Assembly: GCA_963995505.1 (NCBI GenBank)
Contig: OZ023199.1
Span: 10,213,373-10,277,372 of the forward strand
Length of the DNA: 64,000 nt
DNA from: Hypericum androsaemum
Lineage: Eukaryota; Streptophyta; Magnoliopsida; Malpighiales; Hypericaceae
Direction of reading: 5' to 3'
In this document: piece by piece, positions 1 through 10,770 of the stretch
Position numbering within the stretch: position 1 is the stretch's first letter
How the letters are laid out: each line of letters begins with the position of its first letter
Translations under genes and position numbers: made by a program
Notes under the pieces: generated by a model
What the model saw: only the letters and a program-made list of their open reading frames with translations
Told to the model about the DNA's origin: nothing
Database searches by the model: none

Positions 1-865
1 GCCTGGCGGGCTGCACAAAATGGCCTTCCTACCTCAGCGAATTTATATAGGAGACACCTAAACCATTCTCCTCTTTGCAAAATTTATCTTACTGCTGATG
101 AATCCATTGTACATCTTTTTTTCGACTATCCTTATGCTAAGGCTGCTTGGTTTAGCAGTCATCTGTCTTATCATTTTTTTTCCCAGTTTGCATATTGATT
201 TTACTGGGTGGTTAAATACTTTATTCGGTGATGTCTCTGCTGGTTCGAATAGGAGACTGCGCTCTTTTTCTTTACACATATGCTGGTCTATCTGGCTGTC
301 AAGGAACAATTTCATCTTTGATAATCTTAAACCCGATCCACGTAGCATTGTTATCCAAGCCACTTATGTTTGTGATGAAACTTTGCAGAACTTAGGTTCT
401 ACAAGACCAGACATGTTGGGTACAAACTCAACTCCAACTTCTTGGGTCGTTCCAGACTCGGGGACCTTGAAGTTCAACTGTGACGCTTACTGGATTGAAG
501 ATTCATCTTCCTCTGGTGTGGCTACAGTTGTTCGAAATGATGTAAGCCTTCTTATTGAAGGTCAAGCCTTGAGGATTGCAGCCTCTTCACCTTTGAAAGC
601 TGAAATTCTTGCTCTTCAAGCCACTGTCAAGCTTATTCGTCTTCGATTTGTTCACGTGGTTACTATGATCGAAATTGACTGTCGGCTAGCATTTATCTTC
701 TTGACTGATCCTTATCCGCGTGTTCCTTGGCAATTGGAGACGCTGATTTTAGATCTTCGAGAAGACTTATGCTTATTCCCACTTTGTACACTTAGTCTTA
801 TTAGTCGTTTGCAAAACAATGTCGATGATTGGGTTTGTAAACACTGTAGACTAGGTAATCAGTAA
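1..865 (+). pseudogene. LINE (non-LTR retrotransposon) 3' remnant with zf-RVT and RNase H-like parts, copy A
   Basis: The first ~170 bases carry the end of a plant LINE zinc-binding RT region (HLFFDYPYAKAAW). A frameshift in the T-run near 171-184 moves the frame. Bases 98-865 then form one 255-codon stretch that includes the plant-LINE signature WSIWLSRNNFIFDN and an RNase H-like end with KFNCDA, AEILALQA and EIDCRLAF, the places where that fold carries its acidic residues. The reverse transcriptase core is absent, so it cannot move by itself. The same remnant in copy B is further split by a 37-bp tandem insertion. Confidence 0.8.
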
Positions 866-2209
866 TAATATATTTTTCTATGGTAATCAGTAATAACTAC
901 ACTAGTACTACATATCTATATTCACTACGCTCCCTTCATCAATTCCAATTATTTCCGTGTGCACCATATCCTTTTTGCATTGACGTTTATAAAGATCACT
1001 TAAAAGATAGTTATGTTTTGTTATTCTCATCTTCCCAACGAGCGAATAAATCGAGTTCGTTGAAAGAAAAAACAATATGACAAAAAATGTACATTTTCTT
1101 TGGAGAAAACAATAAGTTTTTTTATTGTTTCTTGGCGATCGTTCTGTCACATTGAAAGCCTCTCCTGGATCCTGTGGGTTTAATTTGTCAGAACTTCGAA
1201 TCGTTGACTTCCAGTGCAAAAGGCAGGACCCAAATTGAACCTAATTGATCCAAAATGAATCTAATACCGGGAGAATCGTTTTACTTTGGGGGTTTAGTAC
1301 GGAGAAGACAATACCCGTAATAATTAAGGTTCGGCGTATTCTATAGCCGACATGTTTTTTTTAATTACATAATATTTGAGCATCAAACAAATACTTAATA
1401 CTAACACGATCTGATATATTTTGGGTTAATGAAACATTAATTTGCATCCATTTCTTGGACAAATGAATAATACGTGCAATAGGACTTTTTCTTAGGTCAG
1501 GCTCATAGAGATGCTCAAAATGATCCTCATATCTCCCTATAGAATCCAATTCTCAAATCAAAGTGCTCTTCTTATTTAAAGTGAAAAGCCCAAATGGACC
1601 ATTTTCTTTGCAAGTGCTGCACTAATTGATCAAAAAGTTGAGCACTCTATTCCGATCTCAACTCCTCTTGGGCCTCTTTAAATTCCTTTATAACAAACTA
1701 TTGGCCAATTTTTAAAATGCAACAATGTCAAAAATTAATAAGCATTTTTTATATCTTAATTAACTTAAATTTAATTTAGTTGATCACGTGAATATTTGAG
1801 TACCTCATAATTTCGGGAAAAAAACCCAACATAACAAGTTGAGAGAAATAATTTTTGGGTGAGAAGTACAGAAAATTAATTGATTTATGATTTTTTTTGT
1901 TGAAAAGTTAGAGTCGATTTAAATTTTCTAACAAATATTTAACAATATTATGTTACTAATAATACGAACTCAAAATATTTTAATTATATTAGAATAACTA
2001 TGTTGAGTTGATCTAATCTAAATAATTATCGGTAATTAATTTATGAATTGGGGAGTGATAGAGATGCATGAAGCCCACGGGGCACGTCTGAAGCAATATG
2101 GGCCCTGTAGATAACACATACTTTGGAATTTAAGGCTAAAAAATATGCTAATCACAATAAGGCGCCGGGTATGATTTGAAGCTGAAAGAACAAATTCTCC
2201 ATTAGGTGA
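866..2209. other. AT-rich non-coding sequence, copy A
   Basis: No supported gene. The short open frames here show no recognisable motifs and are repeated unchanged in copy B. The sequence is AT-rich and probably degenerate transposon-derived spacer. Confidence 0.6.
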
Positions 2210-2490
2210 GTGGAAACTGTAGTAATCAATCAACGTCAGAGCCTTGAAACAGTTGATTACCTCAATAAGTTGTTTATATATATTGTTGGGGGAAAAATGG
2301 GACAGCTGGAGGGCGAATCAGTGGAGAAATTCATATTCCGCTTTCAAAAGGCGAAAAATCGATGTCCAATCAATCTTTTGGAATCTAAACTAGCGGCTTT
2401 ACCCATGCAGTGGCTTACTTTCCGCCTTCAATAGAAACTAGGAGTTGAGAGGTTCTGAGACCTCTCTGAGCTAGCACAAAATCCACAGTC
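2210..2490 (+). pseudogene. Gypsy-type retrotransposon gag fragment, copy A
   Basis: The translation contains GESVEKFIFRFQKAKNRC, then a short leucine/alanine stretch and, past an in-frame stop, FRLQ-KLGVERF and LSELAQNP. This is the order seen in plant Ty3/Gypsy gag (GES..EFI.RF...K..C, then L..L...L, then F..L..LA). About 80 codons remain. There is no zinc knuckle, no protease and no LTR. The match is by motif order only. Confidence 0.55.
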
Positions 2491-2543
2491 CATCAATTTT
2501 GCAACGATCTGGCCTGCTAGATAACCTTCAAAATTTCATCCTC

Positions 2544-2546
<3 letters not shown>

Positions 2547-2600
<54 letters not shown>
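2547..2600. repeat. (AT)n microsatellite, copy A
   Basis: Uninterrupted TA dinucleotides. The copy-B equivalent (17796-17851) is about one unit longer. Confidence 0.95.
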
Positions 2601-2604
<4 letters not shown>

Positions 2605-2747
2605 TTTTACCGTCAAATCTTGCTACGTCTTATGTCTACAAGCCAAATGTCTTTTCACAAAGAAGTATAAATTATACCTCGTGAAAAACAACTAGATATA
2701 GCTCATTACATATTGAAAATCACGAAGAAACATCATAAATATAAAAA

Positions 2748-4004
2748 GAGAAAGTAGTTTTACCGATTATCACTTGGGTACCATGTGATTTTAAAACCGT
2801 AAAAAAGGTCCAACTTATTTCAATGTTTGTCACGGACCGGTCTCGAGCTCCGGTTCGCAATTTTTTGCACAAACGGCATCGTTTTGACGCCTACGTGGAG
2901 CATTACGTGGTATTGACACAGATTAGTCCTTGCTGACATGTCGATAGGTAAATTACCAAATTAATACCTAATTTATTTTAATTTATTTAAAAACCCTCTT
3001 TATCATCCCCTCTTTTTTCCTTTTCCTTCGTCCCCAACCTCTCCTCCTCCTCCTCCTCAAGCTCATTCCCTCTTAGCCACGATTCACGTTGGCTTCTCCA
3101 CCAAGCACCGAAATTCCAATTGGTTGAAAAATCCCAAATTGTTGCTCATGAACCTTAGATTTCTTTCTTCTTCCATTTCGATAATTCCAATTCTTCACAT
3201 AGCACTGATTCACCTCATAGCAATTAGCATAATTTATTCTGCCCTAGGACTTTGTAAGCGAAGATGAAGGGTGGGAAAGGCAACAGCGGTGGTGCGTCGA
3301 CATGGTGGCCGACCCGGCGACCGATGCAGTGGTGTCTTAGAATGCCATGGTGGATGACCCGGTGAGAGATACGGTGGTGTCTTGGAGCGCCACCAACAAC
3401 AGCTTCGTGGTGTGGAACCCACTGACCGACATGGTGGACGACCTGCCACCGTTCTATAGCAAGACGTACTACCCGCCGTTCTCTTCGATACCTTCCTTTC
3501 TACCTCGTCGTCCAAGTTATGTCGAAGTAGGCTGTCCTTGATGTGGTTTTATAGGGTTTGGGTATTGATATGAGTTTCTGGTCTCGTGAATATTTGGAGA
3601 AGGTGAGTCAGGAGAAATTAGGAAGCCCTTATAAGTTCATTATATAAATTTTATGCTTCGTTTAATGAACAACTCTGTCGTTGTAGCCTATTTGGTGATG
3701 ATGTCGGGTTTCCAACTAGAAGACCGGGGTTCAATTCCCCCTGCAGTGGATTTTAATTTGTTTTTTGGAATTTTTAAAATTTTGTACTAATTTGATAATT
3801 TACCTACAGCCACATCAGCATCGAGTAAACCTAGTCTAAGCCATGTGGCAGTCCACGTCAACCATAAAACGATGCCATTCCCTAAAAAAAATTGGATCGG
3901 AGCTCGGGACCGATCCGTGACAAACATTAAAATACGGTTTTGAAACTACGAGGTATCCAAGTGATAATTGCTGAAACTACAGGGTACTTATTTATACTTT
4001 TCCC
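2748..4004. mobile_element. Mutator-like element carrying HSF fragments, copy A
   Basis: Flanked by the 9-bp direct repeat ATATAAAAA at 2739-2747 and 4005-4013, the target-site size typical of Mutator elements. The ends are long imperfect inverted repeats of about 200 bp: ATTATCACTTGGgTACC, CAATGTTTGTCACGGA and GAGCTCCG on the left recur in reverse complement on the right. There is no transposase, so it is non-autonomous. The interior (about 3235-3545) is GC-rich and contains fragments of a heat-shock transcription factor. A tRNA-like stretch with a B-box-like GGTTCAATTCC near 3685-3755 may be a SINE remnant. Confidence 0.85.
3289..3541 (+). pseudogene. Captured, rearranged heat-shock factor (HSF) DNA-binding-domain fragments, copy A
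   Basis: Bases 3347-3541 encode MVDDPVRDTVVSW followed by SATNNSFVVWNP, which matches the start of the plant HSF winged-helix domain (MVDDPxTDxVVSWSxTNNSFVVWNP). Just upstream is a second partial copy, MVADPATDAVVS, ending in a stop. Downstream is PPFYSKTY, which in real HSFs lies before the MVDD motif. The order is therefore scrambled and partly duplicated, with no oligomerisation or activation region. A functional protein is not expected. The known family binds heat-shock elements; here it is transposon cargo. Confidence 0.7.
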
Positions 4005-4747
4005 ATATAAAAATATCTTAACTTTCAAACAATTAATTTTGGATAAATTATTCTTAGGTCCCTGAGGTTGACAAAATCACCAGTAGGATCTTTACCGTTT
4101 CGAAACCCCTCTATTCGTCCTCCAAGTTTGGTAAAATATAACTCTGAAGTCTCTAGCTCCAATACAAAAAAAATATCTCCGACAAAATTAGACTTGAAAG
4201 GACCAAAATGCCGCTTAGTAAAAATGTTTTCTCTCTCCTCCCCTCCCCTCCCCTCCCCCCACCCAGATGAAAGCTCAGATGTCCAATCCAGAAAAGAACC
4301 CTCCAACTCTTTACTAAAGGATGCATCTTCACCTTTCAAAAAAAAGGATGCATCTTCAAGTCGCTAATAAAGAACACCAGAAGGGATAGCCAATTAAAAA
4401 CACTCCAAGTCGCCGTCTCCGATCAAAACAATGTTAATATTGACACTTTCCACCTCCAATGAACAAACCCAGTAGCCAGTATTTTCTTCTCATTTCAAAC
4501 AAAATGCAAAGGAAAGAGATCATCTTCACTTAACCCCAACAACTTTAATTCCTTTTGAAATAACACTTCTCTACTAAGGGAAGAAGGAACAAAGATCACA
4601 ACTTTTCACCAATTTACGAACCAAGAACTTAATAGTTCACAATTCCAACACTGGGAAATAAGAACCCACCAAAAAACTGGTAATAAACCTGAATGGTGCA
4701 GGTGGCGGGGGGAAGATGGAGGTCAAGGTGCAACGGTCCTGCGGAAA

Positions 4748-5640
4748 GATGCAGTATCCAAGTTCGTAGAATCCTATATTCTCCGCAAGCTTCCTCTGGA
4801 GAAGTATAAACTGAAGCCGGAGCACCCCTTCATAGAGGACTACGCCTCCTGCCAAATAGTCTCATGCCGGAGAAGTTCTTCTAGAGGCTGATTAGGGGAA
4901 CATTCTCTTCAAGAGGGCCTCGAACTGGTGGTTCTAAGTTGGAGGCCGACGTGGTGATTTTGCACCTTGTTACGATGGGAAGCAGAAGCTGAGGAACATT
5001 GTTCTGAAAACCAATATTTTTAAAACCGACCCGTAAGGCGACCCGAAATTTTTAAAATTTCAGATTCACCCGAACCGACCGGTCAAACCATCAGTCAGAT
5101 CGGTACTTATATTTTTATATTAATATTATAAAATATAGTTTAATAAATTTAATTTAGCATAAAAAATAATAAAATATTAAATAAGTTCAAATATTTAGCA
5201 ACTTTGTTATACAATTTATCCAAACAAAGTCTTCGGACATCTATTTAACAAGTATAAAAGTAAAAGAAGATGATTATACATATTTTTTGTTTGACATATT
5301 AGTCCAATTTGTTTGACATAGTTAATATATTATCGAGAATTATCAAAAAAATAAGTTTGTTATGATCAAAAAGTGATGTACACGCTCCGAGCTTGGAAAT
5401 AGATATTTTATTTCTAAATTAAATCTGATAAAATAAAAAAAATAAATATTAATTTTTCTGATCCGGGCGAACCGGGTCACCCGAAAGTACCTGACCGAGT
5501 AGTTCGATCAAATTTTGACCGGTCGAACCGATGGCTGAGTTTTAGGCAAAACTCGACCCAAATTTGGTTAAAACCCTTCTCATCTTTATTGGAGGATGCT
5601 TCCGGCACCATGCCTCATTACAGATTTAATAAATTAAATC
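4748..5640 (+). pseudogene. Captured FMO1-like flavin monooxygenase fragments interrupted by an hAT-like insertion, copy A
   Basis: Three blocks match the C-terminal half of plant flavin-containing monooxygenases in family order: KLPLEKYKLKPEHPFIEDYA (from 4748), then LEAD-GNILFKRASNWWF and LEADVVI with CYDGKQKLRNIV (about 4870-5010), and, beyond the insertion, FSSLLEDASGTMPHYR (about 5590-5640). In-frame stops and frame changes separate them. FAD- and NADPH-binding motifs are absent. Intact relatives oxygenate nitrogen or sulphur on small metabolites; this copy cannot. Confidence 0.7.
5015..5585. mobile_element. hAT-like MITE nested in the FMO fragment, copy A
   Basis: AT-rich insertion beginning CAATATTTTTAAAACCGACC, related along its length to the better preserved element at 21096-21729. 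It lies between two halves of the FMO fragment, so it inserted after the host sequence was captured. Borders are approximate because the TSD is degenerate (CTGAAAAC against GTTAAAAC). Confidence 0.55.
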
Positions 5641-5689
5641 TGGAAGCTTCATTTGTTTTCAATTAGACCTCTCCCACCTTTCCCACTGA

Positions 5690-7005
5690 AGACATGACAA
5701 AAAGCAGGCAAGGAAGATGCAGAGATCAAGGAAGGCAAGATAAGGAATGGAAAGGCAAGATAAGGAATGGAAAGGCATGAAAAGGCAAAAAAAGGCAAGA
5801 AACGGCAAGAAAAGGCAAGAAAAGGAATTAAAAGGCATGAAAATGCAAGAGAAGTCAAGAAAAGGAATGACAAGGCATGAAAAGGTAAGAAAATGCAAGA
5901 ATAGGCAAAAAAAGGAAAGATAAGGAATGAAAAGGAATGAAAAATTATGAAAAGACAAGAAAATGCGAGATAATGCAAGAAAAGAAAAGAAAAGAAAAGC
6001 CAAGAAAATTAAAGAAAAGGCACAAAAAGGAAGAAAAAGGAAGAAAAGGGAAGAAAAGGCAAAAGGAAAGAAAAGGCAAAATAAGGAAAGAAAGGTAAGA
6101 AAATGCAAGATAAGGAATGAAAAGGCAAAAAAAGGCAAGAAAAGGAACGAAAATGCAAGAAAAGGCAAGAAAATGCAAGAAAAGGCAAGATAAGACAAGA
6201 AAAGGCAAGAAAATGAATGAAAAGGCATGAAAGGGCAAGATAATGCAAGATAATGCAAGAAAAGAAAAGAAAGGCAAGAAAAGGAAAGAAAAAGCCCGAA
6301 AAAGCATGAAAAGGCATGAAAACGCTTGAAAAGGCAAGATAATGCAAGAAAAGAAAAGAAAAGAAAAGAAAAGCCAAAAAAATTCAAGGAAAGGCATAAA
6401 AAAGCATAAAAAGGCAAGAAAATGTAAGAAAAGGAAAAAGGAAAGAAAAGACAAGATAAGGAAAGAAAAGGTAAGAAAATGCAAGATAAGGAATGAAAAG
6501 GCAACAAAAGGCAAAAAATCCATGAAAAGGCAACAAAAGGCATGAAAAGAAAAGAAAAGGCAAGAAAAGAAAAGAAAAGGCAAGAAAAGAAAAGGTAAGA
6601 AAAGGAAATAAAAGGAAATAAAAGGCAAGAAAAGGAAAGAAACGGTAAAAAAATGCAAGAAACAGTAAGAAAAGGTAAGAAAAGTAATTAAAATGCATGA
6701 AAAGGCAAGAGAAGGCATGAAAAGGCAAGAAAAGGATTGAAAAGGCAAGAAAAGGCAAGAAAATGTATGATAATGTAAGAAAAGGCAAGAAAAGGCAAGA
6801 AAAGAAAAAGCACGAAAAAGCACGAAAAAGCATGAAAAGACAAGAAAATGCAAGATAATGCAAGAAAGGGCAAGAAAAGAAAAGAAAAAAAAGCAAAGAA
6901 AATTCAAGAAAAGTCACAAAAAAGCATAAAAAGGCAAGAAAAGGTAAGAAAAGGCAAGAGGAAAGAAAAGGCAAGATAAGAAAAGAAAAGGTAAGAAAAG
7001 TCAAG
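5690..7005. repeat. Purine-rich short-period tandem array
   Basis: About 1.3 kb of degenerate 10- to 11-bp units around AAGGCAAGAAA, almost pyrimidine-free on the + strand. Stop codons are rare on the - strand, which produces long open frames of Phe/Leu/Ser only; these are not genes. Strong purine/pyrimidine strand asymmetry. A shorter related array lies at 10185-10470. Confidence 0.9.
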
Positions 7006-7632
7006 GAGCAATATAAGAAGCAATAGTGATCAAGGAAATGAGAAAAGGGTTCAAAAAATGTCCGAAAAGGCTCAAAAAGGGCCTAAAATTGTCTCAAAAG
7101 GCTCCTTACAGACTATTAAAAGAGAATAAACAAGAGATATCCTAAACAAGCCAAGAAGAACATGTGGCAGAGTTACAAAGCAATATAAAAAATAATAGTG
7201 ATCAAGGAAATGAGAAAATGGTGTAAAAAATGCCTGAAAATGCCCTAATAAAACCCTCATAACTTCTTTATAAAGTCAATTTTGGGGTCAAAATATTGGC
7301 GTTTCATGCCCTAGCAATATGAGAGGATAGATTATAAAATTATCTTCGATTTGATATATTATGGCGGCCGCAACTCCAAACGAGCCAAATTTTACGGCCC
7401 GTCGAAGTTATAAGAGTTTTAAAGGGCCTGAAATGGCCCAAAAAGGGCCCTTGCATGCCATAAAAGGAGAATAAATAAGAGTTATCCTAAACAAGTTAAG
7501 AAGAACACGTGGTAGAGTCAAGGAGCAACATAAGAAGCAATGGAGATCAAGAAAATGAGAAAAAGTTCCAAAAAATACATGAAAAGGCTCAAAAAGGGCC
7601 CAAAATGGCTTGAAAAAAGATCAAGGAAATGT
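7006..7632 (-). repeat. ~515-bp satellite, inverted copies
   Basis: Reverse-complement copies of the tandem family to the right: AAGGGCC clusters, GATCAAGGAAATGAGAAAA, TCCTAAACAAGCCAAGAAG and the CTCCAAACGAGCC segment. About one full and one partial unit. Orientation switches near 7632. Confidence 0.8.
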
Positions 7633-9778
7633 TTTGTTCCCAAAATTAGCTTTATAAAAAAGTTTTGAAGGTTTTAAAGGCCACTTTAGGGCATTTTCAT
7701 GCATTTTTCACACCATTTTCTCATTTTCTTGATCTCTATTGCTTCTTATGTTACTTTGTAACTCTGCCACATGTTCTTCTTGGCTTGTTTAGGATAACTC
7801 TTGTTTATTCTCTTTTTATGGTCTTTAAGGGCCCTTTTCAGGCCATTTCGGGCCCTTTTTGAGACTTTTCGGGCATTTCTCGGACTCTTTTCTCATTTTC
7901 TTGATCTCCATAGCTTCTTATGTTGCTCATTGACTCTGCCACATATTCTTCTTGACTTGTTTAGGACATCTCTTGTTTATTTTCTTTTTATGGTATGTAA
8001 GGGCCCTTTTCGGGCCTTTTAAGCCCTTATAACTTCGACGGGTCATAAAATTTGACTCGTTTCGAGTTACGGCTGCCATAATATATCAAATCAAAGATAA
8101 TTTTATAATCTATTCTCTCTTTTTGATAGGGCATGAAAAGCCAACGTATTGGCCCCAAAATTGGGTTTATAAAGAAGTTATGAGAGTTTTAAAGGCCCCT
8201 TTAGGGCATTTTTGGGTATTTTTCATACCCTTTTCTCATTTTCTTGATCTCCATTGCTTCTTATGTTGCTTTGTAACTCTGCCACATGTTCTTCTTCGCT
8301 TGTTTAGGATATCTCTTGTTTATTCTCTTTTTATGGTTTTTAAGGGCCCTTTTCAAGACATTGCGGGCCCTTTTTGAGACTTTTTAGGCATTTTTCAGAC
8401 CCTTTTCTCATTTTCTTGATCTCAATTGCTTCTTATATTGCTCCTTGACTCTGTCACATGTTCTTCTTGACTTGTTTAGGATATCGCTTATTTTTTTTTA
8501 TGGCATGTAAGGACCCTTTTCGAGCCATTTCGGGTCATTTAAAATCTTTATAATTTCGACAGGTCATAACATTTGACTCGTTTGGAGTTACGCCCGCCAT
8601 AGTATATCAAATCGAAGATAATTTTATACTCTATCCACTCGTTTTACTAGGATGTAAAATACCAACGTTTTGGCCCCAAAATTGGCTTTGTAAAGAAGAT
8701 ATGAGGATTTTAAAGGCCCTTTTAGGGCATTTTTGGGCATTTTTCATACCCTTTTCTCATTTCCTTGATCTCCATTGCTTCTTATGTTACTTTGTAACTC
8801 TGCCACATGTTCTTCTTGGCTTGTTAAGGATATCTCTTGTTTATTCTCTTTTTATGGTCTATAAGGGTCCTTTTCAGGCCATTTTGGGCCCTTTCGAGCA
8901 TTTTTCAGACCCTTTTCTGATTTCCTTGATCTCTGTTGCTTTTTATGTTGCTCTTTCACTCTGCCACATATTCTTCTTGTCTTATTTAGGATATCTCTTG
9001 TTTATTTTCTTTTTATGGCATGTAAAGGTCCTTTTCGGATCATTTCGGGCCCTTTAAAGCCCACTTCGACGGGTTATAAAATTTATTTGTTTAGAGTTAC
9101 GGCCGCCATAATATATCAAATCGAAGATAATTTTATAATCTATCCTCTCATATTGCTAGGGCTTGAAACGCCAATGTTTTGTCCCCAAAATTGGCTTTAT
9201 AAAGAAGTTGTGAGGATTTTAAAGGCCCTTTTAGGATATTTTCTGACATTTTTCAGACCAATTTCTCATTTCCTTGATCTCTATTGCTTCATATGTTGCT
9301 TTGTAACTCTGTCACATGTTCTTCTTGGCTTGTTTATGATAACTCTTGTTTATTCTCTTTTTATGATCTTTAAGGGCCCTTTTCAGGCAATTGCGGGCCC
9401 TTTTTGAGACATTTCGGGAATTTCTCGGACCCTTTTCTCATTTTCTTGATCTCCATTTCTTCTTATGTTGCTCTTTGACTTTGCCACATATTCTTCTTGA
9501 CTTGTTTAGGATATCTCTTGTTAATTTTCTTTTTATGGCATGTGAGGGCCCTTTTCGGGTCTTTTAAAGCCCTTATAACTTCGACAGGTCATAAAATTTC
9601 ACTCGTTTGGAGTTACGGCCACCATAATATATTAAATCGAAGATAATTTTATAATCTATCCTCTCTTTTTGCTAGGGCGTAAAAAGCCAACATTTTGTCC
9701 CCAAAATTGGCTTTATAAAGAATTTATGAGGATTTTAAAGGCCACTTTAGGGCATTTTCGGGCATTTTTCAAGGTCCT
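7633..9778 (+). repeat. ~515-bp tandem satellite, about four units
   Basis: Equivalent points recur near 7665, 8177, 8701, 9213 and 9728, a period of roughly 510-524 bp. Each unit contains two related half-units (CTCATTTTCTTGATCTC, CTCTGCCACAT, TCTTTTTATGG, AAGGGCCCTTTTC) followed by a unique-looking piece ending in CCCCAAAATTGG and TTTATAAAGAA. The open frames of 60-130 codons that recur with the period have no known domain and are best read as by-products. Confidence 0.85.
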
Positions 9779-10190
9779 AGATGACCGTAGAATGGGAAGA
9801 AGAAGTCACAGTGTACTTTTTTAATGGGATTGGACATACAATGGAGAAATACTTCAAGAAGCATGGATGTTCACCTGGTTACAGAAGTAGGAACTTTGAT
9901 TTCACTCGACCACCTCGGAATTCAAGTGGTTTTGCTGGTTCTTATGGTGGTCCCCGACCAAATACTCATGGTTCTTATGGTGGTCCACGACCTTATAACT
10001 CTGGTTCTTCATTTGCTAATCAGATGATATCAGTTCCATACCAATCTGAGTCGGCTGGCTCTACCTCTGGCTTGAATCTGTCACAAAAGTTATCGAAACT
10101 GAACTTGACAGCAGAACATCAGCATAATGTCATGGGATTATTACAGCAATCCTTTTCTAGCCTTGGTACTCCTCAGGTTTTCCAAGGAAA
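9779..10190 (+). pseudogene. Copia gag fragment of a second lineage
   Basis: The translation contains GIGHTMEKYFKKHGCSPGYRS, like the CxxCGxxGHTxxxCFKxHGYPPGYRS region of one plant Copia group but with key cysteines lost. It is followed by Gly/Pro-rich spacer and LNLTAEHQHNVMGLLQQSF, resembling the LTxEQxxxLLxLL region downstream in those gags. It abuts the satellite on the left and runs into a purine array on the right. It differs from the gag of the Copia element that starts at 10771. Confidence 0.55.
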
Positions 10191-10470
10191 GAAAAGGGAA
10201 GAAAAAGGTAAGAAAAGACAAGAAAAAGAAAGAAAAAGCAAGAAAAGGCAATAAAAGGCAAGGAAAAGGCAAGGTAAGGAAAGAAAAGGCAAGGTAAGGA
10301 AAGAAAATGCATGATAAGGCAAGAAAATGCGAGGAAAATGCAAGATAATGCAAGAAAAGGCAAGAAACGCAAAGAAAACTTAAGATAATGAAAGAAAATG
10401 AAAGAAAATGCAAGATAAGACAAGAAAAGGCAAGATAACGCAAGAAAAGGCAAGAAATGCAAGGAAAAGG
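10191..10470. repeat. Second purine-rich array
   Basis: Same degenerate AAGGCAAGAAAA-type units as at 5690-7005, about 280 bp, entered directly from the gag fragment. Confidence 0.85.
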
Positions 10471-10479
10471 TAATAAATA

Positions 10480-10770
10480 ATATATATTATATAAATACGG
10501 AATCAACCTTTATTATTTATGTTACACATTATTTATTTCATAAATAGGTATTTATGCAATTCATTATTTATTTCGTAATATTTCATAAATACATATTTAT
10601 GCAATAAATTATTTATTTCGTAAATATGTATTTATGCAATATATTATTTATTTCGTAAATATGTATTTATGTAATACATTATTTATTTCGTAAATGTGTA
10701 TTTATGCAATACATTAGTTATTTTATAAATGCGTATTTATGTAATACATTATTTATTTCGTAAATACGTA
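10480..10770. repeat. ~37-bp AT-rich minisatellite
   Basis: About seven units built on CATTATTTATTTCGTAAAT and GTATTTATGCAATA. It ends directly at the first recognisable Copia codons. Units are contiguous and no cas genes are present, so this is not a CRISPR array. Confidence 0.85.

Larger units (their letters stand above)
1..5672. repeat. Near-identical direct duplication, copy A
   Basis: This segment recurs at 15213-20920 with only a handful of differences: single-base changes near 267 and 4676, AT-microsatellite length, A-run and short indels near 5164 and 5440, and a 37-bp tandem insertion present only in the other copy. Copy A starts at or before base 1, so its left border is not seen. 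Identity stops after 5672, in the middle of a Mutator-like element, where the sequence passes into unrelated sequence and then a purine-rich array. Copy B continues through that element to its right terminus, so copy A is the truncated version at this end. Confidence 0.97.
4040..5672. mobile_element. Mutator-like element carrying FMO fragments, right end missing, copy A
   Basis: The left terminus (TGGATAAATTATTCTTAGG, then TCCCTGAGG) and the following ~160 bp match, in reverse complement, 20930-21078 of copy B. Copy A therefore keeps the left inverted repeat and interior but lost the right one where the duplicated block ends at 5672. The interior contains flavin-monooxygenase pieces split by a nested hAT-like insertion of about 550 bp. 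Confidence 0.75.

Noticed and set aside
5649..7004. Several long overlapping - strand open frames (up to 320 codons) rich in Phe, Leu, Ser and Cys
   Set aside because: They follow from the purine-rich short repeat, which leaves few stop codons on that strand. The same composition appears in all frames and there are no domains.
7665..9407. Periodic frames of 60-130 codons (MRVLK..LGHF..FF type) as a repeated gene family
   Set aside because: They recur with the ~515-bp satellite, change frame between units and match no domain; frameshifts between units are not compensated.
10480..10770. CRISPR-like array of ~37-bp repeats
   Set aside because: Units are contiguous without unique spacers, the setting is a plant nuclear genome, and no cas genes are present.
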